Positions 1-6,293 are shown, counted from the stretch's first letter. The stretch is DNA of 6,440 nucleotides from Bacillota bacterium (GCA_023392075.1 JAEVZU010000224.1:1-6440); one strand, 5' to 3'. Notes: generated by a model not told the origin, from the sequence alone. A program made the numbers and translations.

Positions 1-1
1 A

Positions 2-29
2 ATGTAACATAATAATAATATTGTTACAT
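2..29. repeat. Inverted repeat with TGTAA half-sites, upstream of cheY
   Basis: Perfect 8-base arms ATGTAACA (2-9) and TGTTACAT (22-29) are separated by a 12-base A/T-only spacer. No T-run follows the right arm, so it does not look like an intrinsic terminator. It could be an operator for the chemotaxis operon or a remnant of the upstream gene's 3' end, which lies outside the window. The arms share the TGTAA/TTACA half-site with the palindrome at 48-63. Confidence 0.5.
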
Positions 30-47
30 GGTTAAATGAAAACATTA

Positions 48-63
48 TGTAAATAAATTTACA
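48..63. promoter_or_regulatory. Palindrome TGTAAAT-AA-ATTTACA, candidate operator
   Basis: A perfect 7-base inverted repeat with a 2-base centre occupies 48-63. Its right arm contains TTTACA (58-63), which can also be read as the -35 element of the candidate cheY promoter. A protein bound here would therefore compete with RNA polymerase. The size and symmetry fit a dimeric helix-turn-helix regulator site, but I do not recognise a specific regulator consensus. The operator role is inference. Confidence 0.4.
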
Positions 64-88
64 GAAAATTTTATAAATTATCTATATT
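58..88 (+). promoter_or_regulatory. Candidate sigma-A promoter for the che operon
   Basis: TTTACA at 58-63 (5 of 6 match to TTGACA) is followed after a 19-base spacer by TATATT at 83-88, which would start transcription near 95. The spacer is longer than the optimal 17, and the region is so A/T-rich that -10-like words are common (TATAAA at 72-77 is another). I see no motility sigma factor (sigma-D, GCCGATAA-type) element. An additional promoter further upstream is possible. Confidence 0.3.
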
Positions 89-109
89 GACAAACAAGGA
101 TGTGATTGG

Positions 110-475
110 ATGCTAAAAGTGTTGGTAGTTGATGATGCCGTTTTTATGAGACAGGCTTTAAGGCTGATACTTGAAAGGAACGGTTTTACGGTAGTCGGAG
201 AGGCTGAAAATGGCAGGATAGCGGTTCAGAAATACAAGGAACTCTCACCGGACATTGTAACAATGGACATCACAATGCCTGAGATGGATGGGATTGAAGC
301 AGTAAAAGCAATAAAGGCAATCAGTCCGGGCAGCAGGATAGTGATGATATCAGCCCTGGGGCAGGAAAGTCACATCAGGGAAGCCATTATGGTCGGGGCT
401 GCAGGCTTTATTGTAAAGCCCTTCAAAGAGGAAAGCATAATCAAGGCTTTCAGCAAATTTCACGGCAATGCATGA
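110..475 (+). CDS. cheY: CheY, chemotaxis response regulator
   Basis: This is a 121-residue single-domain receiver, the usual CheY length, with no output domain. It is expected to take a phosphoryl group from CheA and carry the signal to the flagellar switch in the cytoplasm. The acidic pocket D8-D9, the phospho-acceptor D53 (in MDITMPEMDG), S81 at the Thr/Ser switch position and K103 (in VKPF) are all present. F100 sits where E. coli CheY has Tyr106, an accepted aromatic substitution. The ATG at 110 is supported by AAGGATGTGA at 96-105, one mismatch from an ideal Shine-Dalgarno. It is the first gene of the operon, with cheA following after about 70 bases. A stand-alone Spo0F-like regulator would look similar, but the neighbours make CheY far more likely. 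Confidence 0.95.
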   Translation: MLKVLVVDDAVFMRQALRLILERNGFTVVGEAENGRIAVQKYKELSPDIVTMDITMPEMDGIEAVKAIKAISPGSRIVMISALGQESHIREAIMVGAAGFIVKPFKEESIIKAFSKFHGNA

Positions 476-489
476 AATATATTCATGCA
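469..489 (+). repeat. Hairpin across the cheY stop codon
   Basis: TGCATGAA (469-476) and TTCATGCA (482-489) form perfect 8-base arms around a 5-base ATATA loop. The cheY stop codon TGA (473-475) lies inside the left arm. No T-run follows, so it is not a normal intrinsic terminator. A role in mRNA processing or 3'-end stability between cheY and cheA is possible but is inference. Confidence 0.45.
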
Positions 490-546
490 GCAGACAATTC
501 GTTAATAATTATTTGGTTACAAAATATATAATACGGGGTGGCTATT

Positions 547-2580
547 TTGTCGGACTATATTAATACTGAACCATTACATGAAATGTTTGTATTTGAAACT
601 GCCCAGCTTATTGAACAGCTTGAACAGATAATTCTCTACGGCGAAAAGAAAAACGGACTTGAAAGCCAAATAAATGAAATATTCCGTATTATGCACACTA
701 TAAAGGGCTCTTCCGCCATGATGTGTTTTAATAATATTTCCTTACTGGCACATTCTGTTGAAGACTTATTCTTTTATTTAAGGGAGTACAAACCACAGCA
801 GGTTGACTACATGTATCTTACCGACATCATGTTGAAGGTTATAGACTTCATTGGAAATGAGGTAGTAAAAATAAAAAATAAGGAAGATTCGGATGAAGAT
901 CCGTCAAATATCATTCACCTGCTGGCCGATTTTCTGTCTGATCTTAAAACGGTCCGGCCGGAAAATGAGACAGAGATAAACCGTTGTATAATTGAGGCCG
1001 GTGACCCTCAAAACGACCCGGACGCACGCAGTTATGCCTATAAAGCTGTCGTAACTTTTGAAGATGATTGTGAAATGGAGAGTATGAGAGCATTTGCAGT
1101 GATTCATGCACTTCAGCAGGTGGCATATGGGATCAGTCACCTTCCAGAAGAGATTTCCGATAATGACAGCTGCAATAAGAAAATCCGGGATAAGGGGTTG
1201 ACGGTACGGTTCTCCAGCAGGCTGCCGGAGAGTGAAGTAAGGCGGCTTTTGGAAGAAACCATGTTTCTGAGGGAACTCACTATTGAATGTGAATCTGTAC
1301 TCATAAATCCTGGAAACCCGGAAGAAGCTGAAATTTGTCTGCCCGATATTGAGGGGAACAGCGGTGATAAGAGTTCTGAAGAGTCTATAAATGCAGATAA
1401 GCTGACAAACCTGTCAAAACAAAATTTCATAAGTGTTAATATCCAAAAAATGAATAAATTGATGGATGTGGTAGGGGAACTGGTCATATCCGAATCAATG
1501 GTTACCCAGAATCCTGACCTGAAGGGCCTTGAACTGGAAAGCTTCAAAAAGGCAGCCAGACATTTAAAAAAGATAACAGGGGAGCTTCAGGATATAGTCA
1601 TGTCTATGAGGATGGTTCCTCTTTCCACTACCTTTCAAAAGATGAACAGAATTGTAAGGGATATGAGCAGAAAGCTGGAAAAGGAGATTGTTTTCGAAAT
1701 AATAGGAGAAGAGACAGAGGTCGACAAAAATATTATCGAACATATATCCGATCCGCTGATTCATCTTATCCGCAATGCTATAGATCATGGAATCGAAACC
1801 AGGGAAGAACGAATATCCGGCGGCAAGGATGAAATAGGAAAGATCACTCTTGAGGCAAAGAACTCCGGAGGGGATGTTTGGATTATTTTAAAGGACGACG
1901 GAAAAGGCCTGAACAGGGATAAGATTATCCGGAAGGCCAATGAAAATAATATTCTTCAAAAGCCGTCAAGCGATATGTCCGATAAGGAAATCTATTCAAT
2001 CATACTGCTGCCGGGATTTTCGACGAAAGAGGAAGTTACGGAGTTTTCAGGCCGCGGTGTTGGAATGGATGTTGTCAAAAAAAATATTGATAAAGTCGGC
2101 GGGACAGTGCAGATTGACAGTAATGCCGGAACCGGCACTACATTTTCCATAAAAATTCCGCTGACTTTGGCCATAATGGACGGAATGACAGTCAGAGTCG
2201 GACCGGCAACCTATACCATACCCACGGTATCCATACGTGAATCGCTTAAAATCGATCAAAAGGATGTGATAAGCGATCCTGATAAAAATGAAATGATTAT
2301 GATACGGGGGCAATGCTATCCAATATTAAGATTACATAAGATTTTTAATGTCAGAGCCGGTACCACTAAACTTGAGGAGGGTATCCTGATATTGGTCGAA
2401 AGCGAAAATGAGAGTGTCTGTGTCTTCGTAGACAATCTTGTAGGCGAACAGCAAGTGGTGGTCAAAGCATTACCTCAATATATAAAACAAGTTCAGGGAA
2501 TTTCAGGATGTACATTATTGGGTGACGGAAGTATCAGCCTGATAATTGATATAGCAAGTCTGATCAACAGTAAACGGTGA
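547..2580 (+). CDS. cheA: CheA, chemotaxis histidine autokinase
   Basis: CheA autophosphorylates in response to receptor state and passes phosphate to CheY, and to CheB where one exists. With the TTG start it has 677 residues, normal for the family. Domains in order are as follows. P1 histidine phosphotransfer has H50 in MHTIKGSS. A P2-like CheY-binding region lies at about 160-250. P3 dimerisation is at about 295-360. The P4 ATPase carries the N box (N410 in HLIRNAIDHGIE), G1 DDGKG (450-454), G2 GRGVGM (502-507) and GTGTT (528-532). P5, the CheW-like regulatory domain, runs from about 540 to the end. All catalytic motifs look intact. I chose TTG 547 because GGGGTGG (535-541) lies 5 bases before it and the protein then begins MSDYINTEP, typical of clostridial CheA. 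The longer GTG start at 538 has no ribosome binding site. Confidence 0.95.
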   Translation: MSDYINTEPLHEMFVFETAQLIEQLEQIILYGEKKNGLESQINEIFRIMHTIKGSSAMMCFNNISLLAHSVEDLFFYLREYKPQQVDYMYLTDIMLKVIDFIGNEVVKIKNKEDSDEDPSNIIHLLADFLSDLKTVRPENETEINRCIIEAGDPQNDPDARSYAYKAVVTFEDDCEMESMRAFAVIHALQQVAYGISHLPEEISDNDSCNKKIRDKGLTVRFSSRLPESEVRRLLEETMFLRELTIECESVLINPGNPEEAEICLPDIEGNSGDKSSEESINADKLTNLSKQNFISVNIQKMNKLMDVVGELVISESMVTQNPDLKGLELESFKKAARHLKKITGELQDIVMSMRMVPLSTTFQKMNRIVRDMSRKLEKEIVFEIIGEETEVDKNIIEHISDPLIHLIRNAIDHGIETREERISGGKDEIGKITLEAKNSGGDVWIILKDDGKGLNRDKIIRKANENNILQKPSSDMSDKEIYSIILLPGFSTKEEVTEFSGRGVGMDVVKKNIDKVGGTVQIDSNAGTGTTFSIKIPLTLAIMDGMTVRVGPATYTIPTVSIRESLKIDQKDVISDPDKNEMIMIRGQCYPILRLHKIFNVRAGTTKLEEGILILVESENESVCVFVDNLVGEQQVVVKALPQYIKQVQGISGCTLLGDGSISLIIDIASLINSKR

Positions 2581-2592
2581 AAGGAGACCAAC

Positions 2593-3096
2593 ATGGCTTC
2601 GGTATTGGAGGATAACTTGGAATTTGAAAATGAAGACACTCAAAAAGGAAGATTCCTGACATTTACATTGGGAAAGGAGGATTACGGAATAGAAATAAAA
2701 TATGTTACCGAAATTATTGGAATTCAGCCCATAACACAGGTGCCGGAATTGCCGGATTATTTAAAAGGTATTATTAATCTCAGGGGTAAAATAATTCCGG
2801 TAATGGATGTAAGACTCAGATTCAGGAAGGAACCTCTGAATTACACAGACAGAACCTGCATAATAGTAATCGACATAAATGATACTTCCATAGGGCTTAT
2901 AGTCGATACGGTATCAGAGGTGGCTTCAATTGATGATGAGGATATTATGCCGCCTCCCAATTCCAAAACAGGCTTTAATAATAAATATGTAAAAGGAATA
3001 GGCAAGCTTGGCAATGAAGTAAAACTGCTTTTGGACTGCGGTAAGATATTGAGCGAGGATGAGACTGAACTGCTGGGGAGCATGGTTCTGGCTTAA
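2593..3096 (+). CDS. cheW: CheW, receptor-kinase coupling protein
   Basis: CheW is the adaptor that links the MCP signalling tip to the P5 domain of CheA in the membrane-associated array. The 167-residue protein is one CheW SH3-like domain. Recognisable blocks are FTLGKEDYGIEIKYVTEI near residue 25, QVPELPDYLKGIINLRGKIIPVMDVRLRF near residues 49-77, and GLIVDTVSEVASI near 101-113. An acidic leader of about 18 residues precedes the domain, a little longer than the minimal form. AAGGAG at 2581-2586 starts one base after the cheA stop, with 6 bases to the ATG, so cheA and cheW are tightly linked and probably translated together. There is no receiver domain at the C-terminus, which separates it from CheV. 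Confidence 0.95.
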   Translation: MASVLEDNLEFENEDTQKGRFLTFTLGKEDYGIEIKYVTEIIGIQPITQVPELPDYLKGIINLRGKIIPVMDVRLRFRKEPLNYTDRTCIIVIDINDTSIGLIVDTVSEVASIDDEDIMPPPNSKTGFNNKYVKGIGKLGNEVKLLLDCGKILSEDETELLGSMVLA

Positions 3097-3120
3097 TTTA
3101 TTGTTTTGTTGGTGCAATTA

Positions 3121-3150
3121 TTTACAGTGTATCAACGGATTGATTTTAAA
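3121..3150 (+). promoter_or_regulatory. Weak candidate promoter ahead of the MCP gene
   Basis: The cheW-MCP gap is one of the two longest inside the operon. It contains TTTACA (3121-3126), 18 bases, then TTTAAA (3145-3150, 4 of 6 match to TATAAT). It could allow extra receptor transcription independent of cheY. The match is weak and A/T-rich DNA gives such words by chance. Confidence 0.2.
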
Positions 3151-3182
3151 TGAAAATACATATCTCTAAGGGGAGGCTTTAT

Positions 3183-5021
3183 ATGAATTGGTTTAAAAAT
3201 ATGAAAATAGCGGCAAAGCTTATCACAGGCTTTGTAATTGTTGCATTGATAGCAGGTATCGTAGGCGTTGTGGGTGTAGTTAACATTGTTCAGATAAATA
3301 ATGCCGATACCGAGCTGTATGAAGTGAATACGGTACCAATAACCGAGTTGGCCACAGCAAATGAAAAGTACCAGAGAATCAGACTTAATATGCTTAATCT
3401 TATATTAAATAAAGATGCTCAATCGATGAATGATAATACGGCCAAAATCAATCAATTCCAGGAGGAAATGCTGACTGCGCTGGATAGCTTCGGAAAGACT
3501 ATACTGGATAGTCAGGTGAGAAAAGAATACGACTCCCTTGTAAAAACCGTTGATGAGGAATTTCTCCCATACAGCAAACAAATCATTGATTTAGCTATGA
3601 CAGATAAAAACGATGAAGCACATCAGCTCACCAAAACCAAGGGAGATGAATTAAATAAGCTTATCCAGGCCAATTACGACAACCTTTTCAAGCTGAAAGT
3701 GGACGGTGCCAGGGAAAAATCCAGCAGCAACGACGGTGCGGCACAAACAGCTACTATAATGATGATAGCATTTATAGTTGTCGGAATGTTTTTAGCCATA
3801 GGACTGGGAATGATCATATCAAGGATGATCAGCAACCCAATAAAAAATTTGGTTGTGGCAGCCGACAGACTCTCTTTGGGAGATATTGAAGTAAATGTGC
3901 AGGCTGATACAAAAGATGAAATAGGTACTCTTATGGTCTCTTTCTCCAAAATGGTGGAAAACATACGGAATCAGGCCTTGATTGTAGAGCGCATGGCAGC
4001 CGGTGATTTGACCATTGATGTAAAAGCAAGATCAGATAAGGATCTCCTTGGCAAAAAACTGAGCGAAATGGTAGAAACAAATAATGAGGTGTTAAGTAAT
4101 ATCAATTTTGCTTCGGAGCAGGTGGCATTGGGAGCCAGACAGGTTTCTTCATCAAGCCAGATGCTGTCGCAGGGCTCTACTGAGCAGGCAAGCTCGGTGG
4201 AAGAGATTACTTCATCAATAACCCAGGTGGCGGCACAAACAAGACAGAATGCCCAGAATGCCAGTCTGGCAAATGAGCTTGCCGTATCAGCCAAGGATAA
4301 TGCAGCCAAGGGTAACTCCCAGATGCAGGAAATGGTAAAAGCAATGGCCGAGATCAATGAATCCTCTGCCAATATATCAAAGATTATAAAAGTAATTGAT
4401 GAAATTGCCTTCCAGACAAATATACTTGCATTGAATGCAGCTGTGGAAGCTGCGAGAGCCGGACAGCACGGGAAAGGCTTTGCGGTAGTTGCCGAAGAAG
4501 TAAGAAACCTTGCCGCAAGAAGTGCCAATGCCGCAAAGGAAACCACCGAAATGATAGAGGGCTCCATTAAGAAGGTTGAGGCGGGTACAAAAATAGCCAA
4601 TGAGACCGCAGTTGCATTGGACGAAATTGTCGGAGGCGTGGCAAAGGCAGCAGCGCTTGTGGGAGATATTGCAGTGGCATCAAATGAACAGGCTACAGGT
4701 ATTTCCCAGATCAATTCGGCTATTGAGCAGGTTGCACAGGTTGTCCAGACGAATTCAGCTACTGCCGAAGAGTGTGCGGCTGCCAGTGAAGAGCTTTCAG
4801 GACAGGCTGATATGCTTAAGGAGTCGGTGGCAAGATTCAAACTGAAAAAAGCCAAAGCCGCATTAACATCCAATGATGTACTTACACCGGAAATGCTCCG
4901 CACCATAGAAGGAATGCTTGAAAGAAAAAAGAGTAAAGAGACCTCTCATACACCTGAGGAGGAAGCAGCGGCTTCAAAACCCAAAATATCTCTTGATGAC
5001 AGTGATTATGGCAAGTATTAA
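3183..5021 (+). CDS. Methyl-accepting chemotaxis protein with 4HB-type sensor
   Basis: Transmembrane chemoreceptor of 612 residues, numbered from the ATG at 3183, which sits 6 bases after AAGGGGAGG (3168-3176). The in-frame ATG at 3150 has no such site. The order is a short basic N-terminus, TM1 (about 10-33), an extracellular helical domain of about 155 residues resembling 4HB_MCP, TM2 (about 190-215), HAMP (about 217-268), a second HAMP-like segment with MAAGDLTIDVKARSDKD (about 271-290), and the signalling coiled coil. The conserved tip runs from EIAFQTNILALNAAVEAARAG (about 407-427) to FAVVAEEVRNLAARS. Likely methylation pairs are E340/E341 (SSVEEITS) and E529/E530 (ATAEECAA), which fit the [AS]xx[QE][QE]xx[AS] rule. 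A hydrophilic tail of about 60 residues ends DYGKY. The ligand cannot be read from sequence. Its place in the operon suggests it is the main receptor of this array. Confidence 0.95.
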   Translation: MNWFKNMKIAAKLITGFVIVALIAGIVGVVGVVNIVQINNADTELYEVNTVPITELATANEKYQRIRLNMLNLILNKDAQSMNDNTAKINQFQEEMLTALDSFGKTILDSQVRKEYDSLVKTVDEEFLPYSKQIIDLAMTDKNDEAHQLTKTKGDELNKLIQANYDNLFKLKVDGAREKSSSNDGAAQTATIMMIAFIVVGMFLAIGLGMIISRMISNPIKNLVVAADRLSLGDIEVNVQADTKDEIGTLMVSFSKMVENIRNQALIVERMAAGDLTIDVKARSDKDLLGKKLSEMVETNNEVLSNINFASEQVALGARQVSSSSQMLSQGSTEQASSVEEITSSITQVAAQTRQNAQNASLANELAVSAKDNAAKGNSQMQEMVKAMAEINESSANISKIIKVIDEIAFQTNILALNAAVEAARAGQHGKGFAVVAEEVRNLAARSANAAKETTEMIEGSIKKVEAGTKIANETAVALDEIVGGVAKAAALVGDIAVASNEQATGISQINSAIEQVAQVVQTNSATAEECAAASEELSGQADMLKESVARFKLKKAKAALTSNDVLTPEMLRTIEGMLERKKSKETSHTPEEEAAASKPKISLDDSDYGKY

Positions 5022-5054
5022 TATTAAGCTGCAAAAATAGGAGGCCGTCTCAAA

Positions 5055-5867
5055 ATGAGGCAAATAACACAGCAGGAATTTATTGATTTGGTTGATTATG
5101 TCAGGCAAAACTATGGGGTAAATCTCATACACAAAAAATCACTGGTTTCCGGAAGGCTGATAAACTATCTTGCAGAAAATAACTTTTCCAGTTTTACCGA
5201 TTACATGAATCACATAAGAGCTGATAAAACCGGAAGATCTGCTGCAGCAATGATTGACAGACTGACAACAAATCACACGTATTTTATGCGTGAAAATCAA
5301 CATTTTGATTTCTTCAGAAATCATGTACTGCCTCATCTTGAAAGGGCCTGCAGTAAAAAGAAGGATATTGGTATCTGGAGTGCCGGCTGTTCTACGGGAG
5401 AGGAGCCCTATACTCTGGCCATGCTTATAGACGATTACTTCGGAACTTCAAAGAGTAACTGGGACACCAGCATTCTTGCTACCGACATATCCACAAAAGT
5501 CCTGGACAGAGCTGTTGCTGGTATTTATAACAGAGAGACCGTATCCAACCTCCCGGAAGCGTGGAGAAAAAAGTATTTCACCGCTCATGGGGAGGAGGCC
5601 TTTAAAATTTGCGGCAAAATAAGCAAGGAAATCATTTTCAGAAGATTTAATTTAATGACCAGCTATTTTCCGTTTAAGAGGAAGTTTCATGTTATTTTTT
5701 GCAGGAATGTGATGATATATTTTGATAATGAGACAAAGCGTGAATTGGTAAATAAGCTTTATGAAAGTACCGAGGAGGGAGGCTACCTTTTTATCGGCCA
5801 CTCCGAATCACTGAACAGAGAGGATTCAAAGTACAGGTGTGTCATGCCGGCGGTATACAGAAAATAA
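5055..5867 (+). CDS. cheR: CheR, chemoreceptor glutamate methyltransferase
   Basis: CheR transfers methyl groups from S-adenosylmethionine to glutamates on the receptor coiled coil, which resets sensitivity during adaptation. The 270-residue protein has the usual two parts, an N-terminal helical domain (about 1-70) and a Rossmann-like methyltransferase domain. Visible motifs are TTNHTYFMRE (71-80), the SAM-binding SAGCSTGEEPYTLAM (109-123), LATDIS (141-146), FCRNVMIYFD (215-224), GHSESL (248-253) and the terminal PAVYRK. By my count the beta-subdomain (about 174-199) is 3 residues shorter than in E. coli CheR, which points to the pentapeptide-independent class. TAGGAGG at 5038-5044 precedes the ATG by 10 bases. 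It is the last gene of the operon, and no cheB follows it. Confidence 0.95.
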   Translation: MRQITQQEFIDLVDYVRQNYGVNLIHKKSLVSGRLINYLAENNFSSFTDYMNHIRADKTGRSAAAMIDRLTTNHTYFMRENQHFDFFRNHVLPHLERACSKKKDIGIWSAGCSTGEEPYTLAMLIDDYFGTSKSNWDTSILATDISTKVLDRAVAGIYNRETVSNLPEAWRKKYFTAHGEEAFKICGKISKEIIFRRFNLMTSYFPFKRKFHVIFCRNVMIYFDNETKRELVNKLYESTEEGGYLFIGHSESLNREDSKYRCVMPAVYRK

Positions 5868-5881
5868 TATCCGTGAAAAAA

Positions 5882-5887
5882 TATACT
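5882..5887 (+). promoter_or_regulatory. Possible -10 element for the downstream RNA
   Basis: TATACT at 5882-5887 would place a transcription start at about 5893-5895, exactly where the first hairpin of the putative RNA begins. I find no good -35 at the right distance (5859-5864 reads AGAAAA). Independent transcription is therefore only suggested, and the RNA could also be cut from the cheR transcript. Confidence 0.3.
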
Positions 5888-5893
5888 TCTTGT

Positions 5894-6131
5894 GCAGGCG
5901 CGTACACGCTCTGCGGTGTAATCCGTAACTCGCCCGATAGTGGGAATGGGATAGCCAAGAGCAAAGGTGTCCTCGGTGACGAGGAAGCTGAAGGAAGCAG
6001 CAGTCGACGGCATGGAAAAAGTGCAGCCCGGAAAGGGTACAATTCTTTGAAGATAGCTGAAAGCAACATCCCCAATGTAAACGAGTAGAAAAATAACGCA
6101 ATAATTCTGGAGCTGAAAAGCTCCTTTTTTT
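5894..6131 (+). ncRNA. Putative structured non-coding RNA, about 240 nt, family unassigned
   Basis: The 264 bases after cheR hold no believable protein but are locally more G/C-rich than the flanking intergenic DNA and rich in pairing. I see these helices. GCAG/CTGC with GCG/CGC form a hairpin at 5894-5914. ACTCG (5928-5932) pairs with CGAGT (6082-6086). GGGAT (5948-5952) pairs with ATCCC (6068-6072), nested inside the previous helix. TCCTCG-GTGA-CGAGGA forms a GNRA-capped hairpin at 5970-5985. GCTG/CAGC pairs at 5987-6001. CCC/GGG pairs at 6027-6037. An intrinsic terminator closes the unit. The block at about 5963-5998 (AAAGGTGTCC, then GCTGAAGGAAGC) resembles a segment of group II intron domain I, but no domain V or reverse transcriptase follows. 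Candidate families to test are raiA RNA, HEARO/omega-type RNA and group II intron fragments. I cannot assign one from sequence alone. Confidence 0.6.
6109..6131 (+). terminator. Intrinsic (Rho-independent) terminator
   Basis: GGAGCT (6109-6114), a GAAA tetraloop (6115-6118) and AGCTCC (6119-6124) form a 6-bp stem followed directly by seven T residues (6125-6131). It ends the transcript containing the putative RNA and, by read-through from cheR, probably the che operon as well. Confidence 0.85.
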
Positions 6132-6286
6132 ATAACTCAAAACACAATTTCTCCTCCGCAATAACATAAAATTTCACATACTGTGGTTCAGGGTGACTCC
6201 ATCAATCACCCATATAAAAATCAAATGGGATTAATAACCAAAGGAATTAAATCAATATTGTAGAATAGGTATACCATAATATTTGC
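6132..6286. other. Non-coding spacer, no gene seen
   Basis: There is no plausible open frame with a ribosome binding site on either strand between the terminator and the promoter of the next gene. The one structured element is a perfect 6-bp inverted repeat, GGGTGA (6191-6196) and TCACCC (6206-6211), with a 9-base loop. It lacks a T-run on either side, so it is not an obvious terminator. The rest is A/T-rich without recognised motifs. Confidence 0.6.
6268..6275. promoter_or_regulatory. Palindrome GGTATACC in the -35 region
   Basis: A perfect 8-base palindrome lies about 12 bases upstream of the extended -10 element, overlapping where the -35 would be. It may be a small operator or part of one. 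An 8-base palindrome can also arise by chance. Confidence 0.25.
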
Positions 6287-6292
6287 TATAAT
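6284..6292 (+). promoter_or_regulatory. Extended -10 promoter for the response regulator gene
   Basis: TGCTATAAT at 6284-6292 is an extended -10 (TGn) with a perfect TATAAT. There is no good -35 17 bases upstream, consistent with extended -10 promoters that depend less on it or need an activator. Transcription would begin near 6299, giving a leader of about 64 bases that includes the ATTCGG/CCGAAT inverted repeat. Confidence 0.55.
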
Positions 6293-6293
6293 G

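Noticed and set aside
87..92. Perfect TTGACA upstream of cheY
   Set aside because: As a -35 it would place the -10 at about 110-115, inside the coding region, so it cannot drive a full cheY message from ATG 110.
527..532. TATAAT just before cheA
   Set aside because: There is no -35 at 16-18 bases, and transcription would begin at about 539, removing or clipping the cheA ribosome binding site.
3150..3182. Upstream ATG as MCP start
   Set aside because: It has no Shine-Dalgarno, while ATG 3183 has AAGGGGAGG at ideal spacing and gives a normal receptor N-terminus.
3971..4906. Long open frame (311 codons) on the minus strand
   Set aside because: It is antisense to the intact MCP signalling domain. 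Its Ala/Ser-rich composition is a reflection of the receptor's codons, and it has no plausible function.
5827..5853. Sigma-D-like CAAA-N15-GCCGGCGG near the cheR end
   Set aside because: Only GCCG matches the -10 consensus GCCGATAA, and the bases encode conserved CheR residues (VMPAVY). Chance is the simpler explanation.
5837..6088. 83-codon open frame overlapping the cheR end and covering the putative RNA
   Set aside because: It has no ribosome binding site, begins inside conserved cheR codons, has no recognisable fold, and its sequence is better explained by the RNA helices.
5868..6131. Complete group II intron or a GEMM/c-di-GMP riboswitch
   Set aside because: There is no domain V, 5' GTGCG boundary or reverse transcriptase for an intron. 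The c-di-GMP riboswitch core motifs I know are absent, and a terminator separates the region from the next gene.
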